DNA of 64,000 bases from Polyangium jinanense (GTDB lineage Bacteria > Myxococcota > Polyangia > Polyangiales > Polyangiaceae), in NCBI RefSeq assembly GCF_028435365.1, contig NZ_JAGTJJ010000057.1, positions 1 through 64,000 of the forward strand, in the 5' to 3' direction. The notes below the pieces were generated by a model. That model was not told where the DNA came from, did not search any database, and saw only the letters and a list, made by a program, of their open reading frames with translations. The position numbers and the translations under genes were made by a program. Of this stretch, positions 51,522 through 61,070 are shown in pieces (position 1 is the first letter of the stretch; each line of letters begins with the position of its first letter).

Positions 51522-53912
51522 ATGTCGCGCAGCAGTCCCCTCCTTCTCGCTTTCCTGACCCTTCCTTTCGCGTTCGTCGCGTGCGGCGACGGCAACGAGC
51601 TCGGCTCCGGCGGCTCCGCGGGCACCCTTGGCATCGGCAGCACGGGCCCCGGTAGCAGCGGCCCGGGCGGCGCGGGGCCCGGCCCTGGCAGCGGCGGCGC
51701 GGGCCCCGGCAGCGGCGGTGCGGGCGGCAGCGGTGGCGTGGGCGGCAGCGGCGCGGGCGGCAGCGGCGGCGGCAGCAACGCGCTTTGCCCGACGACCTTC
51801 ACGTTCATCCCGCCCTCCGGCGCGAGCTCGCCGCGTGTCCCCGGCGAATGGCAAGGCTTCGACCTCGCAACCGCGCCCGTGATGACCGGCCCCGACGCGA
51901 GCGGCGCCTACAAGGCCACGGTCATGCTCCCGCCGGGGCTTCATGGTTACAAGCTCGCCTACCAGGACGCGGGCGGCGGCACGCAATGGATCCTCGACCC
52001 GGCGCAGGGCCGCCGCAAATACCTCGGCGGCATCGAGAACAGCGCCGTCAAGGTGCGCGATTGCAACCTCCCCACGCTGCCCGTGAAATCCACGAAAGCG
52101 ACGCGCATGTCACCGGGCCAGGGCGTGTTCACGGCCGCGCTCGATTATGTCGACGGCGCGGACGCGAGCGGGGCCGACGCCGCGGGCTTCGAGGCCACGC
52201 TGCTCGAAGACGGCACGAAAAAGCCCCTCGCCGCGCCGCTGGTCACGGTCTCGCCCGAAGGAAACGTGCAGGTCTCGCTCGCGGGCCTCGCCGACGGCAA
52301 ATACCGCGTTACGCTCCGGCCGCGCACCAAGAGCGGGCGTGTCGGCGAGCCCGTTCACCTGCCCTTCTGGATCGAGGCCGAGCCCTTCTCCTGGAACGAC
52401 GCGGTCGTCTACATGGTCCTCACCGATCGTTATCGCGACGGCGACCCCTCGAACAATGCCTCGCCGACGCCCGGCGCGGACGTGCGCGGCGACTGGAAGG
52501 GCGGCGATCTCGTGGGCCTCACGCAATCGATCGAGGAGGGTGAGCTCGACAAGCTCGGCATTCGCGCCATCTGGCTCACGCCGTTCCAGACGAACCCCGA
52601 GGCCTCGTACCTCGCGGCCGACGGCGTGCACAAGGTCACGGGGTATCACGGCTACTGGCCGGTGAAGGCGCGCGAGGTCGATCCGCGCCTCGGCGGCCCG
52701 GACGCGCTGCGGGCGCTCGTGAAGGCTGCGCACGCGCACGGGATCCGCATCCTGCAGGATTACGTGGTCAACCACGTGCACATCGAGCACGAATACTTCA
52801 AGTCGCACCCCGAGTGGTTCCGCACGGGCTGCGTCTGCGGCACGGCGAACTGCGACTGGACGGCGAAGGCGCTCGAATGCCTCTTCGCCGATTACATGCC
52901 CGACATCAACCACTCGGTCCCCGAGGCGAACGCGCAGTTCGTCGACGACGCCGTGTGGTGGCTCGACGAGTTCGATCTCGACGGCCTGCGGGTCGACGCG
53001 GTCAAGCACGTCGAGGAGCTCGCCACGCGAAACCTCTCCGTCGAGGTGCGCGAGACCTTCGAGAAGGCGGGGACCCATTACTTCCTGATGGGCGAGACCG
53101 CGATGGGGTGGAACGACTGCGGCGACCCCTGCAACGACGAGAATTACGGCACGATCGCCCGGTACATCGGCCCCTTTGGCCTCGACGGCCAGTTCGATTT
53201 CGTGCTCTACCACGGCGTCTCGTACCGGACGTTCGCGTATGGCGACAAGGGCATGCTCCACGCCGATTACTGGACCCGGCACGGTCTCGAAAAATGGCCG
53301 AAAAGCGCGGTCATGACGCCCTACATCGGCAGCCACGACACCCCGCGCTTCGTCTCGCTCGCCGATTACGCGGACGGCGACCGCGGGATCCCCGGCAACC
53401 AGTGGGACAACACGGCCGTCGCGCCCTCCGACGCCGTGCCTTACGAGCGGATGCGCGTGGCGATGGCGTGGCTGCTCGCGCTGCCGGGCGCGCCGCTCAT
53501 GTATTACGGTGACGAGTATGGCCAGTGGGGCGGGGCGGATCCGAACAACCGGCTCATGTGGCGGCCCGAGAACGGGCTTTCGGCCGAGGAGAAGGCGACG
53601 CTCTCGTTCGTGCGCAAGCTCGGCACGGCGCGGCAAGCCATTCCGGCGCTCCGGCGGGGGGAGTATGTCTCGCTCGGCGCGACCGAGGACACGCTCGTCA
53701 TCGGGCGAAAGCTCCCGGGCGCGACCGGCGCGATCGTCGCGCTCACGCGGGCGGACGCGCCGGCGCAGATGACGGTGGACGCCGCCACGCTCGGATTCGC
53801 GTCCGGGACCGTTTTGAAGGACGCGATGGGCGGCCCCAATGTGACGGTCCCGCAAGGCGGCATGATGACGCTCACCGTGCCCGCGAAATCGGCGATCGTC
53901 CTCTCCCCCTGA
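51522..53912 (+). CDS. Lipoprotein alpha-amylase (GH13)
   Basis: 796 residues. Lipobox 'FAFVAC' (Cys21), then a Gly/Ser tether (~26-85) rich in 'GSGGAGGSGG'-type units. An E-set/starch-binding-like N-domain (~90-270) leads to the GH13 barrel. Conserved regions: 'DYVVNHVH', 'GLRVDAVKHV' (nucleophile Asp492), 'MGETAMGW' (acid/base Glu525) and 'GSHDTPRF' (Asp606). The C-terminal ~90 residues are a beta domain. It hydrolyses alpha-1,4 glucans at the cell surface. 'GTANCDWTAKALECLFADYM' in the barrel brings an unusual Cys pair. It is 4 nt from the convergent DUF72 gene. Confidence 0.92.
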   Translation: MSRSSPLLLAFLTLPFAFVACGDGNELGSGGSAGTLGIGSTGPGSSGPGGAGPGPGSGGAGPGSGGAGGSGGVGGSGAGGSGGGSNALCPTTFTFIPPSGASSPRVPGEWQGFDLATAPVMTGPDASGAYKATVMLPPGLHGYKLAYQDAGGGTQWILDPAQGRRKYLGGIENSAVKVRDCNLPTLPVKSTKATRMSPGQGVFTAALDYVDGADASGADAAGFEATLLEDGTKKPLAAPLVTVSPEGNVQVSLAGLADGKYRVTLRPRTKSGRVGEPVHLPFWIEAEPFSWNDAVVYMVLTDRYRDGDPSNNASPTPGADVRGDWKGGDLVGLTQSIEEGELDKLGIRAIWLTPFQTNPEASYLAADGVHKVTGYHGYWPVKAREVDPRLGGPDALRALVKAAHAHGIRILQDYVVNHVHIEHEYFKSHPEWFRTGCVCGTANCDWTAKALECLFADYMPDINHSVPEANAQFVDDAVWWLDEFDLDGLRVDAVKHVEELATRNLSVEVRETFEKAGTHYFLMGETAMGWNDCGDPCNDENYGTIARYIGPFGLDGQFDFVLYHGVSYRTFAYGDKGMLHADYWTRHGLEKWPKSAVMTPYIGSHDTPRFVSLADYADGDRGIPGNQWDNTAVAPSDAVPYERMRVAMAWLLALPGAPLMYYGDEYGQWGGADPNNRLMWRPENGLSAEEKATLSFVRKLGTARQAIPALRRGEYVSLGATEDTLVIGRKLPGATGAIVALTRADAPAQMTVDAATLGFASGTVLKDAMGGPNVTVPQGGMMTLTVPAKSAIVLSP

Positions 53913-53915
53913 CGA

Positions 53916-54854
53916 TCACGCGGCGAGCTTTGCCCGCGGCTCGACGATGCGGGCGCCCGCCCTCCGGAGCATCTCCGTCAGATCCACCGCGCTCCGCACC
54001 GACCAGTCTCGATAACAGTTGTTCATGATGACGTGGACCTCCCGCGTCTGTCGGGACAGCCCCACGATCTTCGGCACCCAGCTCGCGAGCTCTGCCTTCT
54101 CGTATTCGTAGGCGAAGCGCTCGGCGGCGCTGGCCGATTTCTTCTCCCACGTCTCGACGTTGCGGCCGTGGAAACGGACGAGCGCGACATCGGCCGTCGC
54201 CTCCGCGATCGGCGGAACCGACGAGGCGAAGCCTTGCGGCTCGTCCACGCACGTATACACGAGCCCTTGTTCCCGGAGAAATGCGAGCGTCTCGTCCCGG
54301 TGCCGCTCGCCGAGCCAGCCCGCGTTCCGGAATTCGATCGCGAGGCGATGGCCGCGGAAGAGCACAAGCGTCCGCTCGATGCGCCGGAGCGACGCGGACG
54401 AGAACGTGAACCACACCGGATACTGAAACAGCACGAGCCCGAGCTTGCCGCTCGCCTGGAGCGGCCGGAGGGCCGAAACGAACCGCCCGGCGAGCTCATT
54501 CAGAACGTCATCGCCGAGGTCCTGCGGATAGATGCGTTGTTTCTCGCGGACCGCCCGCGGCAGCGCGTCCCGCATGTCCCGCGGCAGCCCACGCGGCGCG
54601 ATGTAATGCTCGCTGAGCGGCGCCACGACCTTCACGTCCATCGTGAACCCCTCGGGCGTGCGCTCGCTCCAGAGCTCGGCGTTTCTCTCGGCGAGCAAGG
54701 CGTAATGCGTGCTGTCGACCTCGACGATGGGGAACGACGACGCGTAATACCGCAGCCTGGCCTCGGCCGTCCGGACGCTGGGCGGATAAAAGCCCGAGGA
54801 GAGCAGCGTCGGCTCCGTCCACGCCGAAATACCGATCTTCACGAGCGCAGGCAT
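53916..54854 (-). CDS. DUF72 family protein
   Basis: 312 residues, (beta/alpha)8-like YecE/DUF72 family. 'VKIGISAWTEPTLLSSGFYP' at the N-terminus, 'IVEVDSTHYAL' and 'LVLFQYPVWF' are diagnostic; 'RLAIEFRNAGWL' and 'FHGRNVETW' also match. Function is unknown in the family. Convergent with the amylase gene. A weak AAAGAG ribosome-binding site precedes the ATG. Upstream of it is hairpin array 2. Confidence 0.9.
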   Translation of the reverse strand: MPALVKIGISAWTEPTLLSSGFYPPSVRTAEARLRYYASSFPIVEVDSTHYALLAERNAELWSERTPEGFTMDVKVVAPLSEHYIAPRGLPRDMRDALPRAVREKQRIYPQDLGDDVLNELAGRFVSALRPLQASGKLGLVLFQYPVWFTFSSASLRRIERTLVLFRGHRLAIEFRNAGWLGERHRDETLAFLREQGLVYTCVDEPQGFASSVPPIAEATADVALVRFHGRNVETWEKKSASAAERFAYEYEKAELASWVPKIVGLSRQTREVHVIMNNCYRDWSVRSAVDLTEMLRRAGARIVEPRAKLAA

Positions 54855-54894
54855 GGCTCTTTCGCATGCAGGCGTCGCGCCAGCCGGGACCCTA

Positions 54895-55053
54895 GAGCAT
54901 CGACCGGTTCGATGCTCGGAAGATCGCGAAGCGATCTTCCCTCAGGGGGTGAATCGTCCGGGCTTTGCCCGGACGAGAGGGGGACGCGAGGCGTCCCCCT
55001 CGGGACAAAAGAGCAAGAACATCGAGCGGTTGTAAACCGCTCGATGTTCTTGC
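54895..55053. repeat. Hairpin array 2 (five perfect hairpins, two pairs abutting)
   Basis: No gene occurs in 54855-55170. Five perfect stem-loops: A 54895-54903/54909-54917 (9 bp); B 54918-54927/54931-54940 (10 bp); C 54954-54963/54967-54976 (10 bp); D 54977-54987/54991-55001 (11 bp); E 55013-55031/55035-55053 (19 bp). A and B, and C and D, touch with zero spacing. Four of five loops are 3 nt (GAA, TTT, GAG, GTA). A and E share CATCGA(C/G)CGGTT. This is too regular to be chance and is unlike a single terminator. Confidence 0.85.
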
Positions 55054-55170
55054 GACCGGCCAACCGTTCGTCCACAAAAGAGAGCGTGCAATTTCGTCCG
55101 AGTCATGCATTCATGGAAACCAACGTGCGCTCGTGCCCGTGGGGGGCGCGCGCCAGCTCGGAGGCGCGTC

Positions 55171-56652
55171 ATGTTGTCTTCCTGGACGATTGGGCAGAAG
55201 CTCGCTCTCGGCTTCGCCCTGCCGCTCATCATCCTCGGCCTTTTGGGATTTTTCTCGTACCGCAGCACGCAGCAGTTCATGGACACGAGCGCGTCGGTGG
55301 CTCATACCCACGAGGCGCTCACCGATCTCGCGGAAATCCTCTCCGATTTGCAGGACGTGGAGACCGGCCAGCGGGGGTACGTGCTCACGGGCAAGGAGGA
55401 GTTCCTCGGTCCCTATCACTCCGGTCGTGGCGACGTGTTCAAACACGTCGAGCAAGTCAAGCAACTGATGTCCGACAACCCGCGCCAGCAGGAGCGAATC
55501 GCGCGCCTCTCGGAGGAGATCGACGCGAAGGTCGACAACACGGATGCGTCCATCGTGGTTCGTCGCGACAAAGGGTTCGAAGCGGCCGTGCAAAACATCG
55601 CCGACGGGCCGGGCAAGGCGCAGATGGACGCGGTCCGAAAGACGATCGCCGAGATGGTGGACGAGGAAAACAAGCTGCTCGAGCAGCGCGGGGCGGATGC
55701 CAAGGAAGCCGCGGACAGGCAAACGGGCGTGCTCCTCGGGGGTACACTCGCCGCGATCCTCGTGGTGTCCGCGGCCGCGCTCCTCATCATCGGGGGGCTC
55801 GGAAAGCAGATCGGAGGCCTCGTGCAGCGCATGCAAAGCGCCGCGGCCGAGCTCGAAGCCGCCGCGACGCAGCAAACTCGGGGCGCGAAGGAGCAATCGC
55901 AGACCACCACGGAAGTGTCGACGACGTCGCGCCAGCTCGTCTCCACCGCGCGCCAGATCGCCGGCAGCGCGCAGCGGGTCACGCAGCTCGGCGGCGAGAC
56001 CACGCAGGCCGCGAGGACCGGCGAACGCACGGTCGCGGCCGCGACCGAGGCCATCCTCGGCGTGCAGAACGAGGTCCAGCGCATCGTCGATCACATGATC
56101 CATCTCGGCCGCAAATCGCACGAGATCGGCGGCATTCTCGACATCATCAACGAGCTCTCCGAGCAGACGAACATCCTCGCGATCAACGCGACCATCGAGG
56201 CCGTCGGCGCGGGCGACACAGGGCGGCGGTTCGGCGTCGTGGCGAGCGAGATCCGCAAGCTCGCCGATCGCGTGGGCAGCGCGACGAAGGACATCCGCCG
56301 GCTCATCGAGGAGATCCGCGGTGCCGCGAACACGACCGTCATGGCGACCGAGGACGGCGCCAAGGCCGTGGAGAACGGGACACGCCGCTTCGGCGAGCTG
56401 ACCGAGAGCTTCAAGCGGATCGCCGATTACGTGGCCAGCACGGCCGAAGCCTCGCGCGAGATCGAGCTCAGCACGCAACAGCAGACGAGCGCCATGGAGC
56501 AGATGAGCACGGCCATCGAGGAAGTCGCGGCGACGGCGCGCGAGACGGCGGCGAGCTCGGGCCAGACGCTCCAGACCGCTTCGGAGATCGTCGTCATGTC
56601 ACGCGAGCTCTCGCGGCTCGTCCGCAAGGATACCCAAGAGCTCGCGGCCTGA
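55171..56652 (+). CDS. Methyl-accepting chemotaxis protein with CHASE3 sensor
   Basis: 493 residues from ATG 55171 (GGAGG 6 nt upstream). One membrane segment near residues 11-29 ('LALGFALPLIILGLLGFFSY'), then a CHASE3 domain (~35-185, 'LQDVETGQRGYVLTGKEEFL'), a second membrane segment (~190-212), and a cytoplasmic signalling coiled coil. The tip 'LSEQTNILAINATIEAVGAG' is typical. It probably senses a small molecule or redox signal and passes it to a chemosensory kinase. No che genes lie here. The HAMP domain is not evident. Confidence 0.9.
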   Translation: MLSSWTIGQKLALGFALPLIILGLLGFFSYRSTQQFMDTSASVAHTHEALTDLAEILSDLQDVETGQRGYVLTGKEEFLGPYHSGRGDVFKHVEQVKQLMSDNPRQQERIARLSEEIDAKVDNTDASIVVRRDKGFEAAVQNIADGPGKAQMDAVRKTIAEMVDEENKLLEQRGADAKEAADRQTGVLLGGTLAAILVVSAAALLIIGGLGKQIGGLVQRMQSAAAELEAAATQQTRGAKEQSQTTTEVSTTSRQLVSTARQIAGSAQRVTQLGGETTQAARTGERTVAAATEAILGVQNEVQRIVDHMIHLGRKSHEIGGILDIINELSEQTNILAINATIEAVGAGDTGRRFGVVASEIRKLADRVGSATKDIRRLIEEIRGAANTTVMATEDGAKAVENGTRRFGELTESFKRIADYVASTAEASREIELSTQQQTSAMEQMSTAIEEVAATARETAASSGQTLQTASEIVVMSRELSRLVRKDTQELAA

Positions 56653-56710
56653 CGCCATCGATTACGAATTGCCGTGGACGGCGGCGCTTGAGGTCGTACG
56701 CCCGGTCCTG

Positions 56711-56716
56711 TAGATT
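56711..56716 (+). promoter_or_regulatory. Putative -10 element of leaderless vgrG
   Basis: TAGATT, 8 nt before the GTG at 56725. No Shine-Dalgarno. Confidence 0.35.
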
Positions 56717-56724
56717 CGTGCCTC

Positions 56725-58932
56725 GTGACGACCCAGGACGTCGCCTTCGTCTGCGAGCCCCTCGGCGAGAACGTGGTCCTCTCGCTCGACGGACGCGAAA
56801 TCATGGACGACCTCTCGTCGTTCGAGATCGTCGTGGTCGCCGCGGGTGAGGTCGATCCGGCATCCCTCGTCCGGGCCCCGTGCGTCCTCGTGCTCTCCGA
56901 TCCCGAGGAGGGCACGGCGCGCGCGATCCAGCTCGTGGTGATGGAGGTGGCCGAGGAGGCGGGCCGCGGCCGCGATCGTGTGCTCTCGCTCCGCCTCGCG
57001 GATCCGCTCGCGCCGCTCGCGCTCCGGGCGGGGTATCGGGTTTTTCGGGACAAGACTTCCGAGGAGGTCGTCACCGAGGTCCTCGCGGGCGCGGGCGTGC
57101 CGCGGGACGTGATCGTGGCGAGGCTCTCGGGCGAATACCCGCTGTATCCGCTCTGCACGCAGCATGGCGAGGCCGAGTGGGATTTCGTGCGCCGCTTGCT
57201 CGCGCGCGAGGGCATCTCGTTCTGGACCGAGACGGACGAGGACGGCGCGTGGCGCGTGCTCTTCGGCGACGGGACGGCCTCGCACGACGGGATCGACGGC
57301 GATCCGCGCCTGCCCTTCGCTGGACCGGGCGCCACGCGCGTGAGGGGCGTGCGCGCGCTCCTCTCGCTCGCGTGGGAGGCGGGGTTGTCCCATGATCGGG
57401 TGTTCGTCCGCGATTTCGACGTGGATCACCCGGACGTCTACCTCGACGGCGAGGCCGGCGAGGGCGCGCTCGAATGGCTCGAGTACCCGGCTTGTGTACC
57501 CGACGCGCGCGCGGCCGAGGCGCGGGCGAGGCGCAGGCTCGAACAGCTCCGCCGCGACGAGGTGAAGGTCACGGCGACGAGCGATTGCATGCGCCTCCGG
57601 CCCGGCCGGCTGGTCGAAGTCGCGGGCGGCGGCGCGGATCTCTTCGACCAACGGTTCCTCGTCTCGGAGGTCCGTCACGGGTTTGCCCGGCCGCTCCAGG
57701 GCGGCGGGAAAGGGTCGCCCTATCGCAATGAGGTCGTCCTCCGGCCCACGCAGGGCGATGGTGGCGAGGAACGCCCACCGTATCGGCCTGCGATTCTCAA
57801 GGAGCCGCGCATTCACCACGTCGAAAACGCGGTCGTCACGGGTCCGCCCGGCGAGGAGGTCCACACGGACCCGCTCGGACGTGTAAAAGTCCGGTTTCTC
57901 TGGGATCGATCGGGCATCACGGACGATCGGTCGTCGTCCTGGATCCGCACGATGCAATGGCCGCTCGGCGGCGCGATGATGATCCCGCGTGTCGGCTTCG
58001 AGGTGGCGGTCTCGTTCCTCGACGGCCTCGCCGATCGGCCTTTCGTGCTCGGCCGCCTCTACAATGCGACGGCGGTGCATCCGTACGTCCTTCCCTCGGC
58101 GCGCGCGGTCACGGCCTTGCAATCGTGGACGAGCCCCGGGGACGGCACGACGCAGGAGATCCGCTTCGGCGACGACGCGGGCGTGGAGGCGTTTTTCGTG
58201 CACGCGAGCCGCGACCTCAGCGTGCGCGTGGGCGGCGATTACACGCAGACGACGGACGGCGACGAGGCGCACGTGGTCGGGCTCGGCCTCGCGGCGCACG
58301 TGGCCGGCGCGGAGGACGTGACGATCGGCGGGAGCCAGCACGTGGACGTCGGCAAACCCATTCACATCGCCGTGGACGGCGCGAATGCGGAATCGATGGC
58401 GACCGAGATCATCGCGGTGACGGGGAACCGCGTGGTCCTCTGCGGCGGGGGATACGAGGAGTCCGTCGGCGGCGCGTACGTGCTGCAATGCAACCAGTCG
58501 AACACGAAGACGACGGGAACCTTCTCGCGTATCGTGGGTGGCTCGAAGCTCGTCTCGGCGGGACTCTCGGTGACGGAAAGCGTGGCGGGCGCGCGGACGT
58601 ACGTTTGTCGCGGCGCGCGCACCGTCACGTGCGCCGGGGCGTATTCGGAGTCGGTGAAGGGCGGCAAGCGGAGCGCGGCGGGCGCGGTGACGGAAAGCGC
58701 GGCGGCGGATCACGGGATCGCGGCGCCGACGGGCAAACTCGCGTCGGGGCAGGTCGAGCTGCGGGCGGGTGGGAAATTCAGCATTGCGGCGCCGCAGATC
58801 ACGATCGACGTCTCCGGCACGCTCACGGCCGGAGCCCTGGAAGTCGCGGGCGGCGCGATCCGCGCGAAGAGCGGGACGACGGCGATCGAGGGAATGGTCA
58901 AGCGGGACCAGGGCGGCGAGGTGGGCGGATGA
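56725..58932 (+). CDS. vgrG: VgrG spike protein, first of the right-hand module
   Basis: 735 residues, GTG start. N-terminal gp27-like module ('TQHGEAEWDFVRRLLAREGI'), OB fold ('GEEVHTDPLGRVKVRFLWD', 'MMIPRVGFEVAVSFLDGLAD') and a long C-terminal beta-helix full of 'VGGDYTQTTDGDEAHVVGLG' and 'GGSQHVDVGK'-type coils. Ends 'AKSGTTAIEGMVKRDQGGEV'. It overlaps the next vgrG by ATGA. No fused effector is recognised. The beta-helix is longer than in the left-hand vgrG. Confidence 0.9.
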   Translation: MTTQDVAFVCEPLGENVVLSLDGREIMDDLSSFEIVVVAAGEVDPASLVRAPCVLVLSDPEEGTARAIQLVVMEVAEEAGRGRDRVLSLRLADPLAPLALRAGYRVFRDKTSEEVVTEVLAGAGVPRDVIVARLSGEYPLYPLCTQHGEAEWDFVRRLLAREGISFWTETDEDGAWRVLFGDGTASHDGIDGDPRLPFAGPGATRVRGVRALLSLAWEAGLSHDRVFVRDFDVDHPDVYLDGEAGEGALEWLEYPACVPDARAAEARARRRLEQLRRDEVKVTATSDCMRLRPGRLVEVAGGGADLFDQRFLVSEVRHGFARPLQGGGKGSPYRNEVVLRPTQGDGGEERPPYRPAILKEPRIHHVENAVVTGPPGEEVHTDPLGRVKVRFLWDRSGITDDRSSSWIRTMQWPLGGAMMIPRVGFEVAVSFLDGLADRPFVLGRLYNATAVHPYVLPSARAVTALQSWTSPGDGTTQEIRFGDDAGVEAFFVHASRDLSVRVGGDYTQTTDGDEAHVVGLGLAAHVAGAEDVTIGGSQHVDVGKPIHIAVDGANAESMATEIIAVTGNRVVLCGGGYEESVGGAYVLQCNQSNTKTTGTFSRIVGGSKLVSAGLSVTESVAGARTYVCRGARTVTCAGAYSESVKGGKRSAAGAVTESAAADHGIAAPTGKLASGQVELRAGGKFSIAAPQITIDVSGTLTAGALEVAGGAIRAKSGTTAIEGMVKRDQGGEVGG

Positions 58933-61070
58933 ACCAGCGCTCGTGGATCGAGCTTGGCGTGGACGGTGTTTCCCTCGCGTTCGTCGCCCGCGCGTGCACC
59001 GTCGACGAGCGGGTGGGCGCGCCGTTCGTCGCGCGCATCCATTGCGAGATCTCCGAACGTGGCGAGGCCGTCTCCGCGGTTGGCCTCGATATTCTTGGAG
59101 AGCGCGCGTGGCTCGTCCTCGGCGTCGGCGAGCATGCGCGGCGTTTCGAGGGGATCGTCGATCGGGTCGAGGATCACGAGGGGCACAGCGTGATCGTCCT
59201 CGTGCATCGCGTTGCGGAGGCGGAAGGCGGGCGTGGATACTGGGGCGCCCCTGGATTCACGAGCGCCGTAGAGGTCGCGCGCAGCTTCTTCGAGAGGCAC
59301 GGATTTCGTTTCGAGAACCGTGCGCGGCGCACACCGCCTACGCGGGCGCACCGGCTGCAATCGTTCGAGAGTGATCTCTCGTTCGTCACGCGGGTCCTCG
59401 CCGAAGAAGGTTTGTCGTGGTATCCATGCACGGGCGAGCGTGACGCCGTGCGTATCGCCGACGAGCCGGGGACGTTCGACGACGACGGGCTCGTCCTGCG
59501 CCACCGCGAAGACGCGGGGCTCGAGGGAGGCCCTTCCCTCCGCGCCGCGCGGCTCGTGCGGCGCGCGGCGAGCGACGTGGCCCACGTGCGGGGCTATGAT
59601 TACGAGCGACCGGAGCTCGACATCGCGGGCGAGAGCGGCGAGGGTTCCCTCGAATGGTACGAGCTCTCCCGCGATGCACGTTCGCCCGCGGAGGCGAGCG
59701 AGCTCGCGGCAATCCGGCTCGGCGAACGTCGTCGAGAGGCGACCGTGCTGGAAGGCGAAGCGACGACGCCCCTCGTCGCGGCCGGCTCGATCGTGACCGT
59801 GGAGGAATCACCCGTCGCGGCGCAAAATGGCCGATTCCTCGTGCTCTCCGTGATTCACGAGGCGAGCCTGAACCCCGAGGGAGACGGCCTCGTGCATCAC
59901 GCGGTTTTCCGCGCCGTACCGGCCTCCTCGACCTATCGGCCCGCCCGCACGCGTACGCCTCCGCGCGGGGGTGTGAGCACGGCGCGCGTGCGCGGCCCGT
60001 CCGGGGAGGAGATTGCGGTGGACGCGCACGGACGCACCTCGCTCGTGCTCCGCTGGGATGCGTTCGCCGGGCCGGCGCGCGTCGTCGAGCCGGCCCTCGC
60101 GGGCTCGGCCTTCCACCCGCGTGTGGGCTGGGAGCAGGTCGTTGCCTTCGCGGACGACGCGTGCGAGGTGCCCCTCGTGCTCGGTCGCCTTTACAATGGC
60201 GCCGATCCGCCGCCCCTCGTTTTGCCGGCGCAGAAGGTCGAGACGCACCTCGGGACGAAGACCACGCCGGCCGGCGAGCGGGGCCATTTCCTTCGCATCA
60301 GCGACGCCGCCGGAACGGAACAACTCTCGATTCAATCGTCCGGCGATTACCAGGAGCTCTCGGAGAACGACAAGGTCTCGGTGGTGCAGGGGGATCTCGG
60401 GCGCGTGGTGGGTGGGTCGCGGGAGCTGTTCGTCAAGGAGAACCTGAACACGGCCGTGGACGGGGCGCATTCGCTTTCGGTGGGCGCCGAGCGCGCCGTC
60501 ACGACGGACGCGGATCACGCCGTGTGGGCGAGCGCGGAGAGCATTTCGGTGGGCGGTGCGCGCTTCTTTTCGATCGGCGGCGATTCCGTGACGAAGGCGC
60601 CGCGGCTCGTACGAATCGTGGGCGGGGCGAAGACCGAGGCGCCGCTCGAACACCAGAGCGTGCACACGGAAGGCGCCGGGACGCTCATCGTCGGCGGATC
60701 GATGAACACGACCGCAGGGATTTCCGAGGTGATCGCGGTGGGCGGGGCGGCCGTCGTGAAGGTCAGCGGCCCGATGACGGTGACGGCGAACGGATATGGG
60801 CTCGACGTGCTCGGCGTGTATGCGGAGAGTCATGCGTCGCGCAACGTGAAGGCAGGCGGCAACGTGGCCGAATCGTTCGGGACGCTATCGCACGCGGTGA
60901 AAGGGAATGCGACGATCGCAGGCGCCGAGGTCGCGATCGAGGCCAAGGCGCGGCTCGTCGTCAAAGCGGGCGGAATGACGATCCAGATGACCCCGGGCAC
61001 GATCGAGATCCAGGGCGATTTCCAGGGCTCGGTCGCGAGCGTCGAGGGAGGAGTGTCTCGGTATGGCTGA
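58929..61070 (+). CDS. VgrG-family protein, second of the right-hand module
   Basis: 713 residues. The N-terminal module ('SFESDLSFVTRVLAEEGLSW') and the OB region ('EEIAVDAHGRTSLVLRWD', 'HPRVGWEQVVAFADDACE') are more diverged than in the first protein. The beta-helix has many 'VGG' and 'SVGA' coils. The usual 'DGDPxRP' loop of VgrG is replaced here by 'DDACEVPLVLGRLYNG'. Starts inside the previous stop (ATGA), ends 8 nt inside the next gene. It may form a hetero-spike with its neighbours or carry a different effector. Confidence 0.85.
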   Translation: MNQRSWIELGVDGVSLAFVARACTVDERVGAPFVARIHCEISERGEAVSAVGLDILGERAWLVLGVGEHARRFEGIVDRVEDHEGHSVIVLVHRVAEAEGGRGYWGAPGFTSAVEVARSFFERHGFRFENRARRTPPTRAHRLQSFESDLSFVTRVLAEEGLSWYPCTGERDAVRIADEPGTFDDDGLVLRHREDAGLEGGPSLRAARLVRRAASDVAHVRGYDYERPELDIAGESGEGSLEWYELSRDARSPAEASELAAIRLGERRREATVLEGEATTPLVAAGSIVTVEESPVAAQNGRFLVLSVIHEASLNPEGDGLVHHAVFRAVPASSTYRPARTRTPPRGGVSTARVRGPSGEEIAVDAHGRTSLVLRWDAFAGPARVVEPALAGSAFHPRVGWEQVVAFADDACEVPLVLGRLYNGADPPPLVLPAQKVETHLGTKTTPAGERGHFLRISDAAGTEQLSIQSSGDYQELSENDKVSVVQGDLGRVVGGSRELFVKENLNTAVDGAHSLSVGAERAVTTDADHAVWASAESISVGGARFFSIGGDSVTKAPRLVRIVGGAKTEAPLEHQSVHTEGAGTLIVGGSMNTTAGISEVIAVGGAAVVKVSGPMTVTANGYGLDVLGVYAESHASRNVKAGGNVAESFGTLSHAVKGNATIAGAEVAIEAKARLVVKAGGMTIQMTPGTIEIQGDFQGSVASVEGGVSRYG

